Origin: Lactobacillaceae bacterium
GTDB lineage: Bacteria; Pseudomonadota; Alphaproteobacteria; RF32; CAG-239
DNA: 64,000 bases
Assembly: GCA_031271345.1 (NCBI GenBank)
Contig: JAISVX010000004.1
Coordinates: 20,179-84,178, forward strand
Direction: 5' to 3'
The notes under the pieces: generated by a model
Databases searched by the model: none
What the model was told of the DNA's origin: nothing
What the model saw: only the letters and a program-made list of their open reading frames with translations
Program-made: the position numbers and the translations under genes
In this document: positions 56,212-64,000 of the stretch, piece by piece
How positions within the stretch are numbered: the stretch's first letter is position 1
Layout: each line of letters begins with the position of its first letter

Positions 56212-56229
56212 AAAATATTGAAAAATCAA
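56212..56229 (-). promoter_or_regulatory. Promoter of the Zn-motif/HNH operon
   Basis: On the minus strand TTGATT and TATACT are about 16 bp apart, with the start expected near 56204. The AT-rich gap 56036-56424 otherwise shows no gene. Confidence 0.5.
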
Positions 56230-56363
56230 TCTAAAATTGTTGTTTAGTATAGAATATTGGTTCTGTTGTAATACTTTGATGTTTCAATCAGACTGTTGAA
56301 GAGTGGATGAAAACTATTCATTACTTTACTTTTTGATGGGTGTTGCAAGAAAAGAAACATTAA

Positions 56364-56407
56364 AAAGAAGCTCTAACATTTTCTGATGTTGAGAGCTTCT
56401 TTTTTTT
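56364..56407. terminator. Bidirectional terminator after ptsN
   Basis: AGAAGCTCT and AGAGCTTCT pair, with an inner ACAT/ATGT arm, and T-runs occur on both strands. Confidence 0.85.
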
Positions 56408-56424
56408 GCTAATTAAACTTTAGA

Positions 56425-56868
56425 TTAGTCATTCAAAAGATTTAATATTTTTCCTTTGTTGTTTTCTTTTCGAAGCAGCGCTGAAAGCGGAGCGTTTTTA
56501 AGTACTCTGGATATATTTGCAAGGACTGTCAAATGGTCTGCTCCGTTGTTTTCTGGAGACAACAGTAAAAAAGCTAAATCAATCGGTTTATTATCAACGG
56601 ACTCAAAATCAATGGCTTCTTCAAGCTTTGCAAAAAGGATTATTGTTTTATCCAGCTTTGCAATTCTTGCGTGCGGAACAGCGGTTCCATTGCCAAAACC
56701 AGTGGAGCCTAAGTTCTCCCTTTCAAGAAGAGCGTCAAATATAATTCTTTCGTCAATATTTGAAAATTTAGCAGCTTCTTCGGATAATTTCTGCAACAGC
56801 TGGCGCTTGTTTAAAGGATTAATTTCCACTAAAATGTGGTCATTATCCATAATTTGCGATAGTCTCAT
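56425..56868 (-). CDS. ptsN: Nitrogen PTS EIIA protein PtsN
   Basis: 147 residues of the PTS EIIA-2 fold; the phosphorylated His is in GNGTAVPHARI. It takes phosphate from NPr and regulates potassium and nitrogen metabolism rather than transporting sugar. It follows hpf by 11 bases. In most alphaproteobacteria rpoN lies upstream in this block; here it is not between lptB and hpf. Confidence 0.95.
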   Translation of the reverse strand: MRLSQIMDNDHILVEINPLNKRQLLQKLSEEAAKFSNIDERIIFDALLERENLGSTGFGNGTAVPHARIAKLDKTIILFAKLEEAIDFESVDNKPIDLAFLLLSPENNGADHLTVLANISRVLKNAPLSALLRKENNKGKILNLLND

Positions 56869-56879
56869 AAATTTGTATC

Positions 56880-57440
56880 CTAGTTTTTTGGTTCAATCCA
56901 ACCAATGTTGCCGTCTTTACGGCGGTAAACCATGCTTATGACGTTGTTTGTTACATTTCTGAACATAATGGCAACTTCATTGTTTAAATCCATATACATT
57001 ACCGCTTCAGAAACGCTGCATACCGGAATGTTGGCGTCAACTTCCGCAATTGTTAACGGAGCGTCAACAACAGCGTCGTCTTCTCCTTCTTCATCATAAT
57101 GGAAAATAGCTTCGGAAGCTAATTCTGCAAAACTTGGTTTTCCTTTGTGAGAATTTAATTTGTTTTTATGACGGCGAAGACGCGTTGCAATATGAGCATT
57201 AGCATTATCAAAAGCCGAGTATGGGTCAACAGCTTCTCCAGTTCCTTTAAGAACGATGTTTTTTGCTGGATGAACAATTACTTCCGCACTAAAAAGTTCT
57301 CCGCCTTCTTTTGAGAAAGTGACTTCACAGCTTACCGGACTGTTAAAATACTTTGTAACTGTCGCAAGAACGTTTTCTTCAACGTGTTTGCGAAGTCTGT
57401 CGCCAATATCAACTTGTTTTCCTGTCAATGTTATCTGCAT
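56880..57440 (-). CDS. hpf: Ribosome hibernation promoting factor (long form)
   Basis: 186 residues: the N-terminal HPF/YfiA domain (MQITLTGKQVDIGDRLRKHV) and the C-terminal dimerisation domain (LNNEVAIMFRNVTNNVISMVYRRKDGNIGWIEP, recognised by NVISMVYRRKDGNIG). The long form makes 100S dimers of idle ribosomes. Placed between lptB and ptsN. Confidence 0.94.
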   Translation of the reverse strand: MQITLTGKQVDIGDRLRKHVEENVLATVTKYFNSPVSCEVTFSKEGGELFSAEVIVHPAKNIVLKGTGEAVDPYSAFDNANAHIATRLRRHKNKLNSHKGKPSFAELASEAIFHYDEEGEDDAVVDAPLTIAEVDANIPVCSVSEAVMYMDLNNEVAIMFRNVTNNVISMVYRRKDGNIGWIEPKN

Positions 57441-57518
57441 AATTTTTCCTCTTAGTATTTGTTAAATTGTTTGTATAATCAATAAAGATATATTGATAAA
57501 AAGTCAATGAAAGATTTG

Positions 57519-58259
57519 TTACATAGAAAAGTTTTCGCCAAGATAAACCTTGCGCACGTCTTTGCTTGTGACTATCTGGTCCGGCGTTCCTTCCATTAAA
57601 ACCGTGCCGCTGTGCAGGATATATGCTCTGTCAATAATATCAAGAGTTTCTCTGACATTGTGGTCGGTGATAAGCACGCCGAGACCCCGGTGTTTTAATT
57701 GGGAAACTAAAGCTCTGATTTCTCCGACGGCAATTGGATCAATTCCCGCCAAAGGTTCGTCAAGCAGTATAAAACTTGGCTGGCTGGCAAGCGCTCGCGC
57801 AATTTCAAGCCTTCTTCTTTCGCCGCCTGACAATGCGATTGCCGGCGATTTTCTTAAGTGCGAAATAGAAAACTCAGAAAGCAGTTCTTCCAGCATGTTT
57901 TCCTGCTGCGCCTCATCGTCAACAACAAGCTGAAGTATGGCTTTTATATTGTCCTCAACGCTTAATGAACGGAAGATGGAGGCTTCCTGCGGAAGATACC
58001 CAATTCCCATTCTGGCTCTTCTGTACATCGGCAGGTTTGTGATGTCTTGACCGCCGATATGAACATCGCCGTAATCTGGAGTAATCAACCCTGTTATGCA
58101 GTAAAAGCAAGTGGTCTTGCCGGCGCCGTTCGGACCTAACAGACCGACAGCCTCGCCTCTTTTAACATGTAGAGAGACATTGCGCAGAACGGGTCTTTTT
58201 TTATATTTTTTACCAATATTAAAAACTTCTAATGTAGAATTTGTATCGCTGTTTGGCAT
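57519..58259 (-). CDS. lptB: LPS export ABC transporter ATPase LptB
   Basis: 246 residues. Walker A LGPNGAGKTTCFYCITGL, the signature LSGGERRRLEIARAL, Walker B FILLDEPLAGIDP and the switch His in LITDHNVRE. It powers LPS extraction with LptFG, not present in this window. Start at the ATG 58259; a TTG two codons upstream overlaps the lptA stop. 78 bases separate it from hpf, where rpoN is usual. Confidence 0.96.
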   Translation of the reverse strand: MPNSDTNSTLEVFNIGKKYKKRPVLRNVSLHVKRGEAVGLLGPNGAGKTTCFYCITGLITPDYGDVHIGGQDITNLPMYRRARMGIGYLPQEASIFRSLSVEDNIKAILQLVVDDEAQQENMLEELLSEFSISHLRKSPAIALSGGERRRLEIARALASQPSFILLDEPLAGIDPIAVGEIRALVSQLKHRGLGVLITDHNVRETLDIIDRAYILHSGTVLMEGTPDQIVTSKDVRKVYLGENFSM

Positions 58260-58261
58260 AA

Positions 58262-58738
58262 TCAATCTTCTTTGCTGGTTTGTTTTTCTTTAAATACTCC
58301 AGAAACTCTTCCTCCAGATTTATTGGAAACAAGCTTGCTGACACCTGTTTTAAGATTTGTTTCTGCATAATCTCCTTTTATTATATTTCCATCTTGGGAT
58401 ATTGTAACATTGTTATATAATTTAACAATGTCTTCTTTCGGTATATACTCACCTTTATCCGCCGTTACCGAAGCTTTTGAAGAGACAACAAGGACATTGC
58501 CCTCAGCGATAATCTTATCAACGGAGATTTTGCCGCTTTTATCTTTCTCATAAAAACTGGTGATTTTGTCAGCGGTTATTGACTGGTCTTCTTTTCGTAT
58601 CTTTGCGTTTCCAGCCGCAATAATTTTTCCCTCATTTTGATGTATCTCAACGCTTTTGTCCGCATCAAGAAAAATATCGGCGTTTGAATTGCCGCTTATT
58701 AAAATGAACAGCAGCAAGATTAGAAAAAAATTTTTCAT
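58262..58738 (-). CDS. lptA: LPS transport periplasmic protein LptA
   Basis: 158 residues with a signal peptide (FLILLLFILISGNSNA) and a beta-jellyroll OstA domain (VEIHQNEGKIIAAGNAKIRK, YIPKEDIVKLYNNVTI). It forms the periplasmic bridge for LPS. Overlaps the end of lptC by four bases. Confidence 0.92.
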   Translation of the reverse strand: MKNFFLILLLFILISGNSNADIFLDADKSVEIHQNEGKIIAAGNAKIRKEDQSITADKITSFYEKDKSGKISVDKIIAEGNVLVVSSKASVTADKGEYIPKEDIVKLYNNVTISQDGNIIKGDYAETNLKTGVSKLVSNKSGGRVSGVFKEKQTSKED

Positions 58739-59409
58739 TTTTTGTTTCCTTTGAAACTGTTTTCATTTATTTTTATGGAAGTTTTTCCTTTAAATATAAT
58801 GACTTTTGTTTTGGCGTCAAATTCCATGCTTTCAGAGTTTATGTCGCCAAATACTCCGTGTCCGATTACCGGCGTGTCGGTGTGTCCGAAAGATTTTGAG
58901 AAATCGAAAGCGACTTTTTCGGTTTTAACTTCCATGCCGTCGCTGAAAACAACCTCGGTATTTTCTTTCAAATCTAAAAAGTTGGTGTTTTGATTATAAA
59001 ATCCTACAGTAGATTTCAGGCTTACCCATTTATCATTTTTGGTGTTTACGGTTCCTTGAGGGTTAGTCAGCTTTATCAGCTTTGACCCGGGAAAAGTTTC
59101 ATCAATGCCGATTGTATAAAAATTTGAAACCTTGTTGTCTTCGTCAGTAATATAAAATGTGGTGTTCTCAACGTGGAGCTTTTCAAAATCTCCATATTTT
59201 GGTTTGGCAAAATTTAAATCAATTTCATCCGCGGCCTCTTTTAACGCGGGAATTATTAAAAGCATTCCGACAATAGCGGCGGCAATTATCGGAAGGAATA
59301 GTTTAGACAGTCTTACAAATTTTGTATGTTTGGCAACGTCGCTCAATTTTTTATTCTTGGGCGACGTTGTGTCTTCAAAATAAGTGTCTAGTCTATTTTT
59401 TTCAAGCAA
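58735..59409 (-). CDS. lptC: LPS export protein LptC
   Basis: 224 residues with a single membrane helix (LFLPIIAAAIVGMLLIIPAL) and a periplasmic beta domain (LHVENTTFYITDEDNK). It receives LPS from LptBFG and passes it to LptA. Start appears to be TTG at 59409, just after the kdsD stop; no better ATG is in frame nearby. Confidence 0.88.
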   Translation of the reverse strand: MLEKNRLDTYFEDTTSPKNKKLSDVAKHTKFVRLSKLFLPIIAAAIVGMLLIIPALKEAADEIDLNFAKPKYGDFEKLHVENTTFYITDEDNKVSNFYTIGIDETFPGSKLIKLTNPQGTVNTKNDKWVSLKSTVGFYNQNTNFLDLKENTEVVFSDGMEVKTEKVAFDFSKSFGHTDTPVIGHGVFGDINSESMEFDAKTKVIIFKGKTSIKINENSFKGNKK

Positions 59410-59410
59410 A

Positions 59411-60370
59411 CTATGCTATCCCCGCTCTTAAGCAGTCATGCAGATGTATAATGCCCAAAGGTTTTTCATCTTTAACCGCGAATAGTTGAGTGATTTTTTT
59501 GCCGTTCATCAATGCCACCGCTTCAGCCGCCAAGGCATCCGGCGCAATAACTTTAGGGTTTCTCGTCATTACGTCGGTAACTTTTTTATTAAACATATCC
59601 GGGCTTAAGAAACGTCTTAAGTCGCCGTCGGTTATGATACCCGTTAAGTCGCCTTTTTTGTTTACAATGCCCACGCAGCCAAGCATTTTTGATGTCATAA
59701 CCATAAGAGCGTCTTGTATGTTTGTATCTTCATCAGTTATTGGCATTTCGTTGCCTTTATGCATTAAATCTGAAACTTTTTGTAAAATCGCGCCAAGCTT
59801 GCCGCCCGGGTGTCTTTGGTTATAGTCCAGCTTGGAAAATCCTTTTCTTTCAAGTAATGCTATGGCGAGAATATCCCCCAAAACGATTGTAGCTGTTGTC
59901 GAAGATGTCGGAGCGAGACCAAGAGGGCATGCTTCGCCGTTGTTGGGCAGCCTTAAAACCACGTCTCCGGCTTTTCCCAATGAACTGTCAGGAGCTTTGG
60001 TGACGGCAATTAAAGGTATTCCATATCTTTTGCAGTACATTAGAATATCGGAAAGTTCTTTTGATTCTCCGCCGTTGGAAATTGCAAGCACAACGTCTTT
60101 GTTGTCAAGCATTCCGAGGTCGCCGTGGCTTGCTTCTCCGGGATGAACGAAAAATGACGGAGTTCCCGTAGAGGCTAAAGTCGCCGCAATTTTTTTGCCG
60201 ACATGACCAGATTTTCCCATGCCGGTAACAATGATTTTTCCTTTTGTATTTTGCATTAAATCTAAGGCTTTGACGAAGTTTTCATCAAGCTGTGCTTCCA
60301 TAACTTTAAGAGCTTCGATTTCTCTATCAATAGTTCTTTTTGCTGATAATATATCTTTATTTTCAGGCAT
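59411..60370 (-). CDS. kdsD: D-arabinose 5-phosphate isomerase
   Basis: 319 residues. The SIS domain has GKIIVTGMGKSGHVGKKIAA and VLAISNGGESKEL; two CBS domains fill the C-terminal third (TDGDLRRFL, KKITQLFAV). It makes arabinose 5-phosphate for KDO, the inner-core sugar of LPS. First gene of the kdsD-lptC-lptA-lptB unit. Confidence 0.95.
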   Translation of the reverse strand: MPENKDILSAKRTIDREIEALKVMEAQLDENFVKALDLMQNTKGKIIVTGMGKSGHVGKKIAATLASTGTPSFFVHPGEASHGDLGMLDNKDVVLAISNGGESKELSDILMYCKRYGIPLIAVTKAPDSSLGKAGDVVLRLPNNGEACPLGLAPTSSTTATIVLGDILAIALLERKGFSKLDYNQRHPGGKLGAILQKVSDLMHKGNEMPITDEDTNIQDALMVMTSKMLGCVGIVNKKGDLTGIITDGDLRRFLSPDMFNKKVTDVMTRNPKVIAPDALAAEAVALMNGKKITQLFAVKDEKPLGIIHLHDCLRAGIA

Positions 60371-60533
60371 TAGTATTATTTCCTTTTATGAAAATTGGTT
60401 AATTATGTTTTAGAATTAGTATTTTATTCTGCGGAAAGCAAGTTAAATTTGCTCTTTATCGGCAGATAAACAAAAAAACCTCTCAATATAAAATCGGTAT
60501 CGGGCTTTTTATGAAAAACAGGCGAAAAAATGA

Positions 60534-60562
60534 TTGACTATTTAGTCTCTTTGAGTCATATT
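60534..60562 (+). promoter_or_regulatory. str operon promoter
   Basis: TTGACT (60534-60539) and CATATT (60557-60562) are 17 bp apart, about 70 bases before the rpsL ATG. The rest of the 264-base gap from kdsD shows short inverted repeats (GAGTC/GACTC) but no gene. Confidence 0.6.
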
Positions 60563-60634
60563 GTCGCGACTCTTCGTAGAATAATAGTATACGATGGAGA
60601 ATTTTTTAATTTTAAATGGTATAAGGAAACAGTG

Positions 60635-61006
60635 ATGCCTACAATTAATCAGTTAATTCGTAAATCACGAACACCCAAAGTAGATAGAAACAAAGTTCCG
60701 GCTTTGAAAGCTTGTCCACAAAAACGCGGCGTTTGTACAAGAGTTTATACAACAACTCCTAAAAAACCAAACTCGGCTTTGCGTAAAGTGGCTCGCGTTC
60801 GCCTGACTAACGGCTTTGAAGTAATCAGCTATATCCCTGGTGAAGGTCACAACCTGCAAGAACACTCAGTGGTGCTGATTAGAGGAGGCCGTGTAAAAGA
60901 CTTGCCGGGTGTTCGTTATCATATAATCCGCGGTACTTTGGATACTCAAGGTATTGCAAAACGTCGTCAACGCCGCTCTCTATACGGCGCGAAAAGACCT
61001 AAATAG
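60635..61006 (+). CDS. rpsL: 30S ribosomal protein S12
   Basis: 123 residues from the ATG at 60635 ([12 protein letters not shown]), with AAGGAA ahead; the frame is open further upstream but that part is not protein-like. The decoding loop [15 protein letters not shown] has the usual Lys and Pro; residues linked to streptomycin resistance look wild type. Also [16 protein letters not shown]. First gene of the str operon. Confidence 0.98.
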   Translation: MPTINQLIRKSRTPKVDRNKVPALKACPQKRGVCTRVYTTTPKKPNSALRKVARVRLTNGFEVISYIPGEGHNLQEHSVVLIRGGRVKDLPGVRYHIIRGTLDTQGIAKRRQRRSLYGAKRPK

Positions 61007-61013
61007 GAGATAG

Positions 61014-61487
<474 letters not shown>

Positions 61488-61501
61488 AAAGCTTGTATTT
61501 T

Positions 61502-61596
61502 GGCTTTTTAGTACAGATTTTGCGGAGATGAGAAAAATTCATGAAGCTATATGTTCATTAAAATTTTTCTCACTCCTTAAATCTTACTATAAAGCT
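61502..61596 (+). promoter_or_regulatory. Long hairpin in the rpsG-fusA gap, copy 1 of a paired element
   Basis: The gap folds into one long imperfect stem of about 30 pairs: GGCTTT/AAAGCT, TAGTA/TACTA, GATTT/AAATC, GGAG/CTCC, then GAGAAAAATT/AATTTTTCTC at the tip, with small internal loops and an apical loop starting CATG. No T-run follows, so it is not a simple terminator. A second copy lies in the next gap. Confidence 0.7.
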
Positions 61597-61647
61597 CAAA
61601 CTTCAAACTTTTTGTTGGTTTAAAAAACTAAAAAATAGGAAAAAACA

Positions 61648-63726
61648 ATGGCTCGTACACATAAATTAGAAATGTACAGAAACATCGGTATCATGGCGCA
61701 CATTGATGCCGGTAAAACTACTACTACCGAGCGTATCTTATTCTATACAGGCCGCAACCATAAAGTGGGTGAAACCCATGATGGCGCCGCTACCATGGAC
61801 TGGATGGAGCAAGAGCAAGAGCGCGGAATTACAATTACATCCGCAGCTACAACATGCTATTGGCGTAATCACAGAATTAACATTATTGACACTCCCGGAC
61901 ACGTTGACTTCACTATTGAAGTTGAGCGTTCTCTTCGTGTGCTTGATGGCGCGGTTACCGTATTTGATTCAGTCGCAGGCGTTGAACCTCAATCTGAAAC
62001 AGTTTGGAGACAAGCTGATAAATATGGCGTTCCTCGTTTCTGTTTCTGTAATAAAATGGACAGAATCGGCGCAAACTTCTACCGCTGTATCGATATGATT
62101 GTAGACAGACTTGGCGCAAGACCTTTGCCTATCCAACTGCCAATCGGCGCTGAAGCAGATTTCGTCGGCGTTATCGATCTTGTTGCTAACAATGCAATTA
62201 TTTATATGGGTGATACTCCTGATTCAGAAATTAAAATTACAGAAATTCCAGCTGATATGAAAGAAAAAGCTGCAAAATATCGTAATGATTTAATTGAGAC
62301 AGCTGTTGAGCAAGATGAACAAGCTATGGAAGATTATTTAGACGGTAAAGAAGTTTCTCTTGAAACTTTGAAAAAATGTATTCGTAAAGGTACAATCAAT
62401 CGTGATTTCGTTCCTGTGCTTTGTGGTACTGCATTCAAGAATAAAGGCGTTCAACCATTGCTTGACGCTATTGTTGAGTATCTTCCTTCACCATTGGATA
62501 TTCCGGCGGTTGAAGGTATTAATCCTAACAACGACAAAGAAGAAATAAGAAATCCTGATGATAAAGAACCATTTTCAGCTTTGGCATTTAAAATTATGAA
62601 TGACCCGTTTGTAGGTTCTTTAACATTTACACGTATTTATTCAGGTACATTGGAAGCTGGCTCTTATATCTATAACTCGGTTAAAGATAAAAAAGAAAGA
62701 GTTGGCCGTATGCTTTTGATGCATGCCAATAAGCGTGAAGAATTAAAAGAAGCTCATGCCGGAGATATTATTGCTTTAGCAGGTCTTAAAGATACTACTA
62801 CAGGCGATACGCTTTGTGATTCTATTAAACCAATTGTTTTGGAAAGAATGGAATTCCCTGAGCCGGTTATTGAGCTTGCCGTTGAGCCAAAAACAAAAGC
62901 AGACGTAGAAAAAATGGGTTTGGCCTTGGCTAGACTTGCAATGGAAGATCCTTCTTTCAGAGTTTCTACTGACCAGGAATCAGGTCAAACAATCATCAAA
63001 GGTATGGGCGAACTGCACCTGGATGTTCTCGTTGATCGTATGAGACGCGAATTTAAAGTTGAGGCTAACATTGGCGAACCACAAGTGGCTTACCGCGAGA
63101 CTATTACAAAAAGCGCTGACATTGACTATACTCACAAAAAACAGTCCGGCGGCGCTGGTCAGTTTGCGAAAGTTAAGATTAAGTTTGAGCCTTTGGAAAG
63201 CGGTGTTGGATTTGAATTTGCTAACACAGTTGTCGGCGGTAACGTGCCAAAAGAATACATTCCCGGCGTTGAAAAAGGCTTGCGCCAATCAATGGATACA
63301 GGTGTTATTGCGGGTTATCCGGTGACAGGCGTTAAAGCAACATTATATGATGGTGCTTACCACGATGTGGACTCTAACGTTATGACCTTTGAAATTGCTG
63401 CTCGCGCTGCATTTAGAGAAGGTATGAGACAAGCTGACCCTAAATTACTTGAGCCTATTATGAAAGTTGAAGTTGTTACTCCTGAAGAATATATGGGTGA
63501 CGTAATCGGTGACTTAAACTCTCGTCGCGGTCTTGTAAATGGTATGGATCAAAGAGGTAATGCAAAAGTTGTTAGCGCGCATGTTCCTTTGGCTAACATG
63601 TTCGGTTATGTTAACTCGCTTCGTTCATTATCGCAAGGACGCGCTCAGTTTACTATGGAATTCCATCACTATGCTGAGGTTCCAAGAGATATAGCTGAGA
63701 ATATTAAGGCTAAATCAGGTAAATAA
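61648..63726 (+). CDS. fusA: Elongation factor G
   Basis: 692 residues. GTPase domain: [14 protein letters not shown] (P loop), DTPGHVDF (switch II) and CNKMDRIG (NKMD). The translocation domains follow, with [16 protein letters not shown] and the C-terminal [18 protein letters not shown]. It drives ribosomal translocation. Located between two copies of a long hairpin. Confidence 0.99.
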   Translation: MARTHKLEMYRNIGIMAHIDAGKTTTTERILFYTGRNHKVGETHDGAATMDWMEQEQERGITITSAATTCYWRNHRINIIDTPGHVDFTIEVERSLRVLDGAVTVFDSVAGVEPQSETVWRQADKYGVPRFCFCNKMDRIGANFYRCIDMIVDRLGARPLPIQLPIGAEADFVGVIDLVANNAIIYMGDTPDSEIKITEIPADMKEKAAKYRNDLIETAVEQDEQAMEDYLDGKEVSLETLKKCIRKGTINRDFVPVLCGTAFKNKGVQPLLDAIVEYLPSPLDIPAVEGINPNNDKEEIRNPDDKEPFSALAFKIMNDPFVGSLTFTRIYSGTLEAGSYIYNSVKDKKERVGRMLLMHANKREELKEAHAGDIIALAGLKDTTTGDTLCDSIKPIVLERMEFPEPVIELAVEPKTKADVEKMGLALARLAMEDPSFRVSTDQESGQTIIKGMGELHLDVLVDRMRREFKVEANIGEPQVAYRETITKSADIDYTHKKQSGGAGQFAKVKIKFEPLESGVGFEFANTVVGGNVPKEYIPGVEKGLRQSMDTGVIAGYPVTGVKATLYDGAYHDVDSNVMTFEIAARAAFREGMRQADPKLLEPIMKVEVVTPEEYMGDVIGDLNSRRGLVNGMDQRGNAKVVSAHVPLANMFGYVNSLRSLSQGRAQFTMEFHHYAEVPRDIAENIKAKSGK

Positions 63727-63734
63727 TGTTTTAT

Positions 63735-63818
63735 GAGGTAACTAGAGCGATTTTGCGTTGTTTCAAAAATTCATGTAGTATAAATTTTTCTCACAACTAG
63801 AAATCACTCTATTTCCTC
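63735..63818 (+). promoter_or_regulatory. Long hairpin in the fusA-tuf gap, copy 2 of a paired element
   Basis: Same fold as 61502-61596: GAGG/CCTC, TAGAG/CTCTA, GATTT/AAATC, GTTG/CAAC, then AAAAATT/AATTTTT at the tip, with apical CATG. GATTTTGCG and AAATTTTTCTCAC are shared with copy 1, while two paired segments differ with complementary changes. Confidence 0.7.
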
Positions 63819-63884
63819 TCTTAAAAACATTATTTGGTTAAAATAAAACTTTTTAATAATAAATTTAATTTGGAGAAAATTAAA

Positions 63885-64000
63885 ATGGCAAAAGAGAAAT
63901 TTGAGCGGAGCAAGCCGCACTGCAACATAGGCACGATAGGTCACGTTGACCACGGCAAGACTACGTTAACAGCGGCGATTACCAAGACGATGTCTGAGCA
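63885..64000 (+). CDS. tuf: Elongation factor Tu, 3' end beyond the window
   Basis: Only the first 38 codons are inside the window: [20 protein letters not shown], then the P loop [12 protein letters not shown]. The start follows TGGAGAA. EF-Tu delivers aminoacyl-tRNA to the ribosome. Codon use is more GC-rich and biased than in nearby genes, as is usual for this very highly expressed gene. Confidence 0.97.
   Translation, partial: MAKEKFERSKPHCNIGTIGHVDHGKTTLTAAITKTMSE

Noticed and set aside
60530..60634. N-terminal extension of rpsL
   Set aside because: The 35 extra residues do not resemble S12, cover the promoter and leader, and the ATG at 60635 has AAGGAA.
63885..64000. GC-rich start of tuf as a sign of transfer
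   Set aside because: Strong codon bias is usual for tuf, and the gene is in its normal place after fusA.

Overview
The window is a 64 kb piece of an AT-rich alphaproteobacterial chromosome. The assignment rests on gene content and order: a dcw cluster ending in ftsQ-ftsA-ftsZ with a long FtsZ linker and the C-terminal peptide IPSFLRR; a kdsD-lptC-lptA-lptB-hpf-ptsN block; a miaB-phoH-ybeY-corC-lnt block beside an XRE regulator and trmB; and a DUF2066-like/PerM pair. Low GC, losses from conserved clusters and one lipoprotein gene with Bacteroidetes-like upstream signals suggest a host- or gut-associated uncultured lineage, but that last step is inference.

Layout. 1-2.9 kb: accessory genes (HAD hydrolase cut by the left edge, deoxyribosyltransferase-like protein, small lipoprotein, Zn-ribbon methyltransferase). 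2.95-8.6 kb: a complete type II-C CRISPR-Cas locus: tracrRNA (minus strand), cas9, cas1, cas2 (plus strand), then 19 identical 36-bp repeats plus one degenerate repeat, with 19 spacers of exactly 30 bp. The array is read on the minus strand, each repeat carries an extended -10 promoter element, and a minus-strand terminator lies beside cas2. 8.65-10.8 kb: an HhH-glycosylase-like protein, an OmpA-type lipoprotein and a methyltransferase. 11.0-24.6 kb: secE-nusG, two unrecognised genes, then rplK-rplA-rplJ-rplL-rpoB-rpoC with an L10 leader and other RNA structures. 24.7-27.0 kb: small accessory genes. 27.0-37.9 kb (minus): ftsZ, ftsA, ftsQ, murB, murG, ftsW, mraY, then perM, a DUF2066-like gene and ndk. 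38.1-40.5 kb: pta-ackA. 40.5-47.1 kb (minus): trmB, XRE regulator, lnt, corC, ybeY, phoH, miaB. 47.3-52.3 kb (plus): TerB-like, coiled-coil protein, YggT, DUF167, folD, VTT-domain membrane protein, M15 peptidase, class I glutamine amidotransferase. 52.3-56.4 kb: infA, an orphan histidine kinase, and a small mobile-looking patch with a C5-methyltransferase fragment and an HNH endonuclease operon. 56.4-60.4 kb (minus): ptsN, hpf, lptB, lptA, lptC, kdsD. 60.5-64 kb: str operon rpsL-rpsG-fusA-tuf (tuf cut by the right edge).

The most notable observations are: the compact II-C locus with promoter-bearing repeats and a tracrRNA anti-repeat that matches 26 nt without a bulge; two long hairpins of shared architecture with compensatory base changes in the rpsG-fusA and fusA-tuf gaps; a dcw cluster lacking murD, murC and ddl; a C5-methyltransferase start fused in frame to unrelated sequence; and a group of SD-less, higher-GC genes that look imported.
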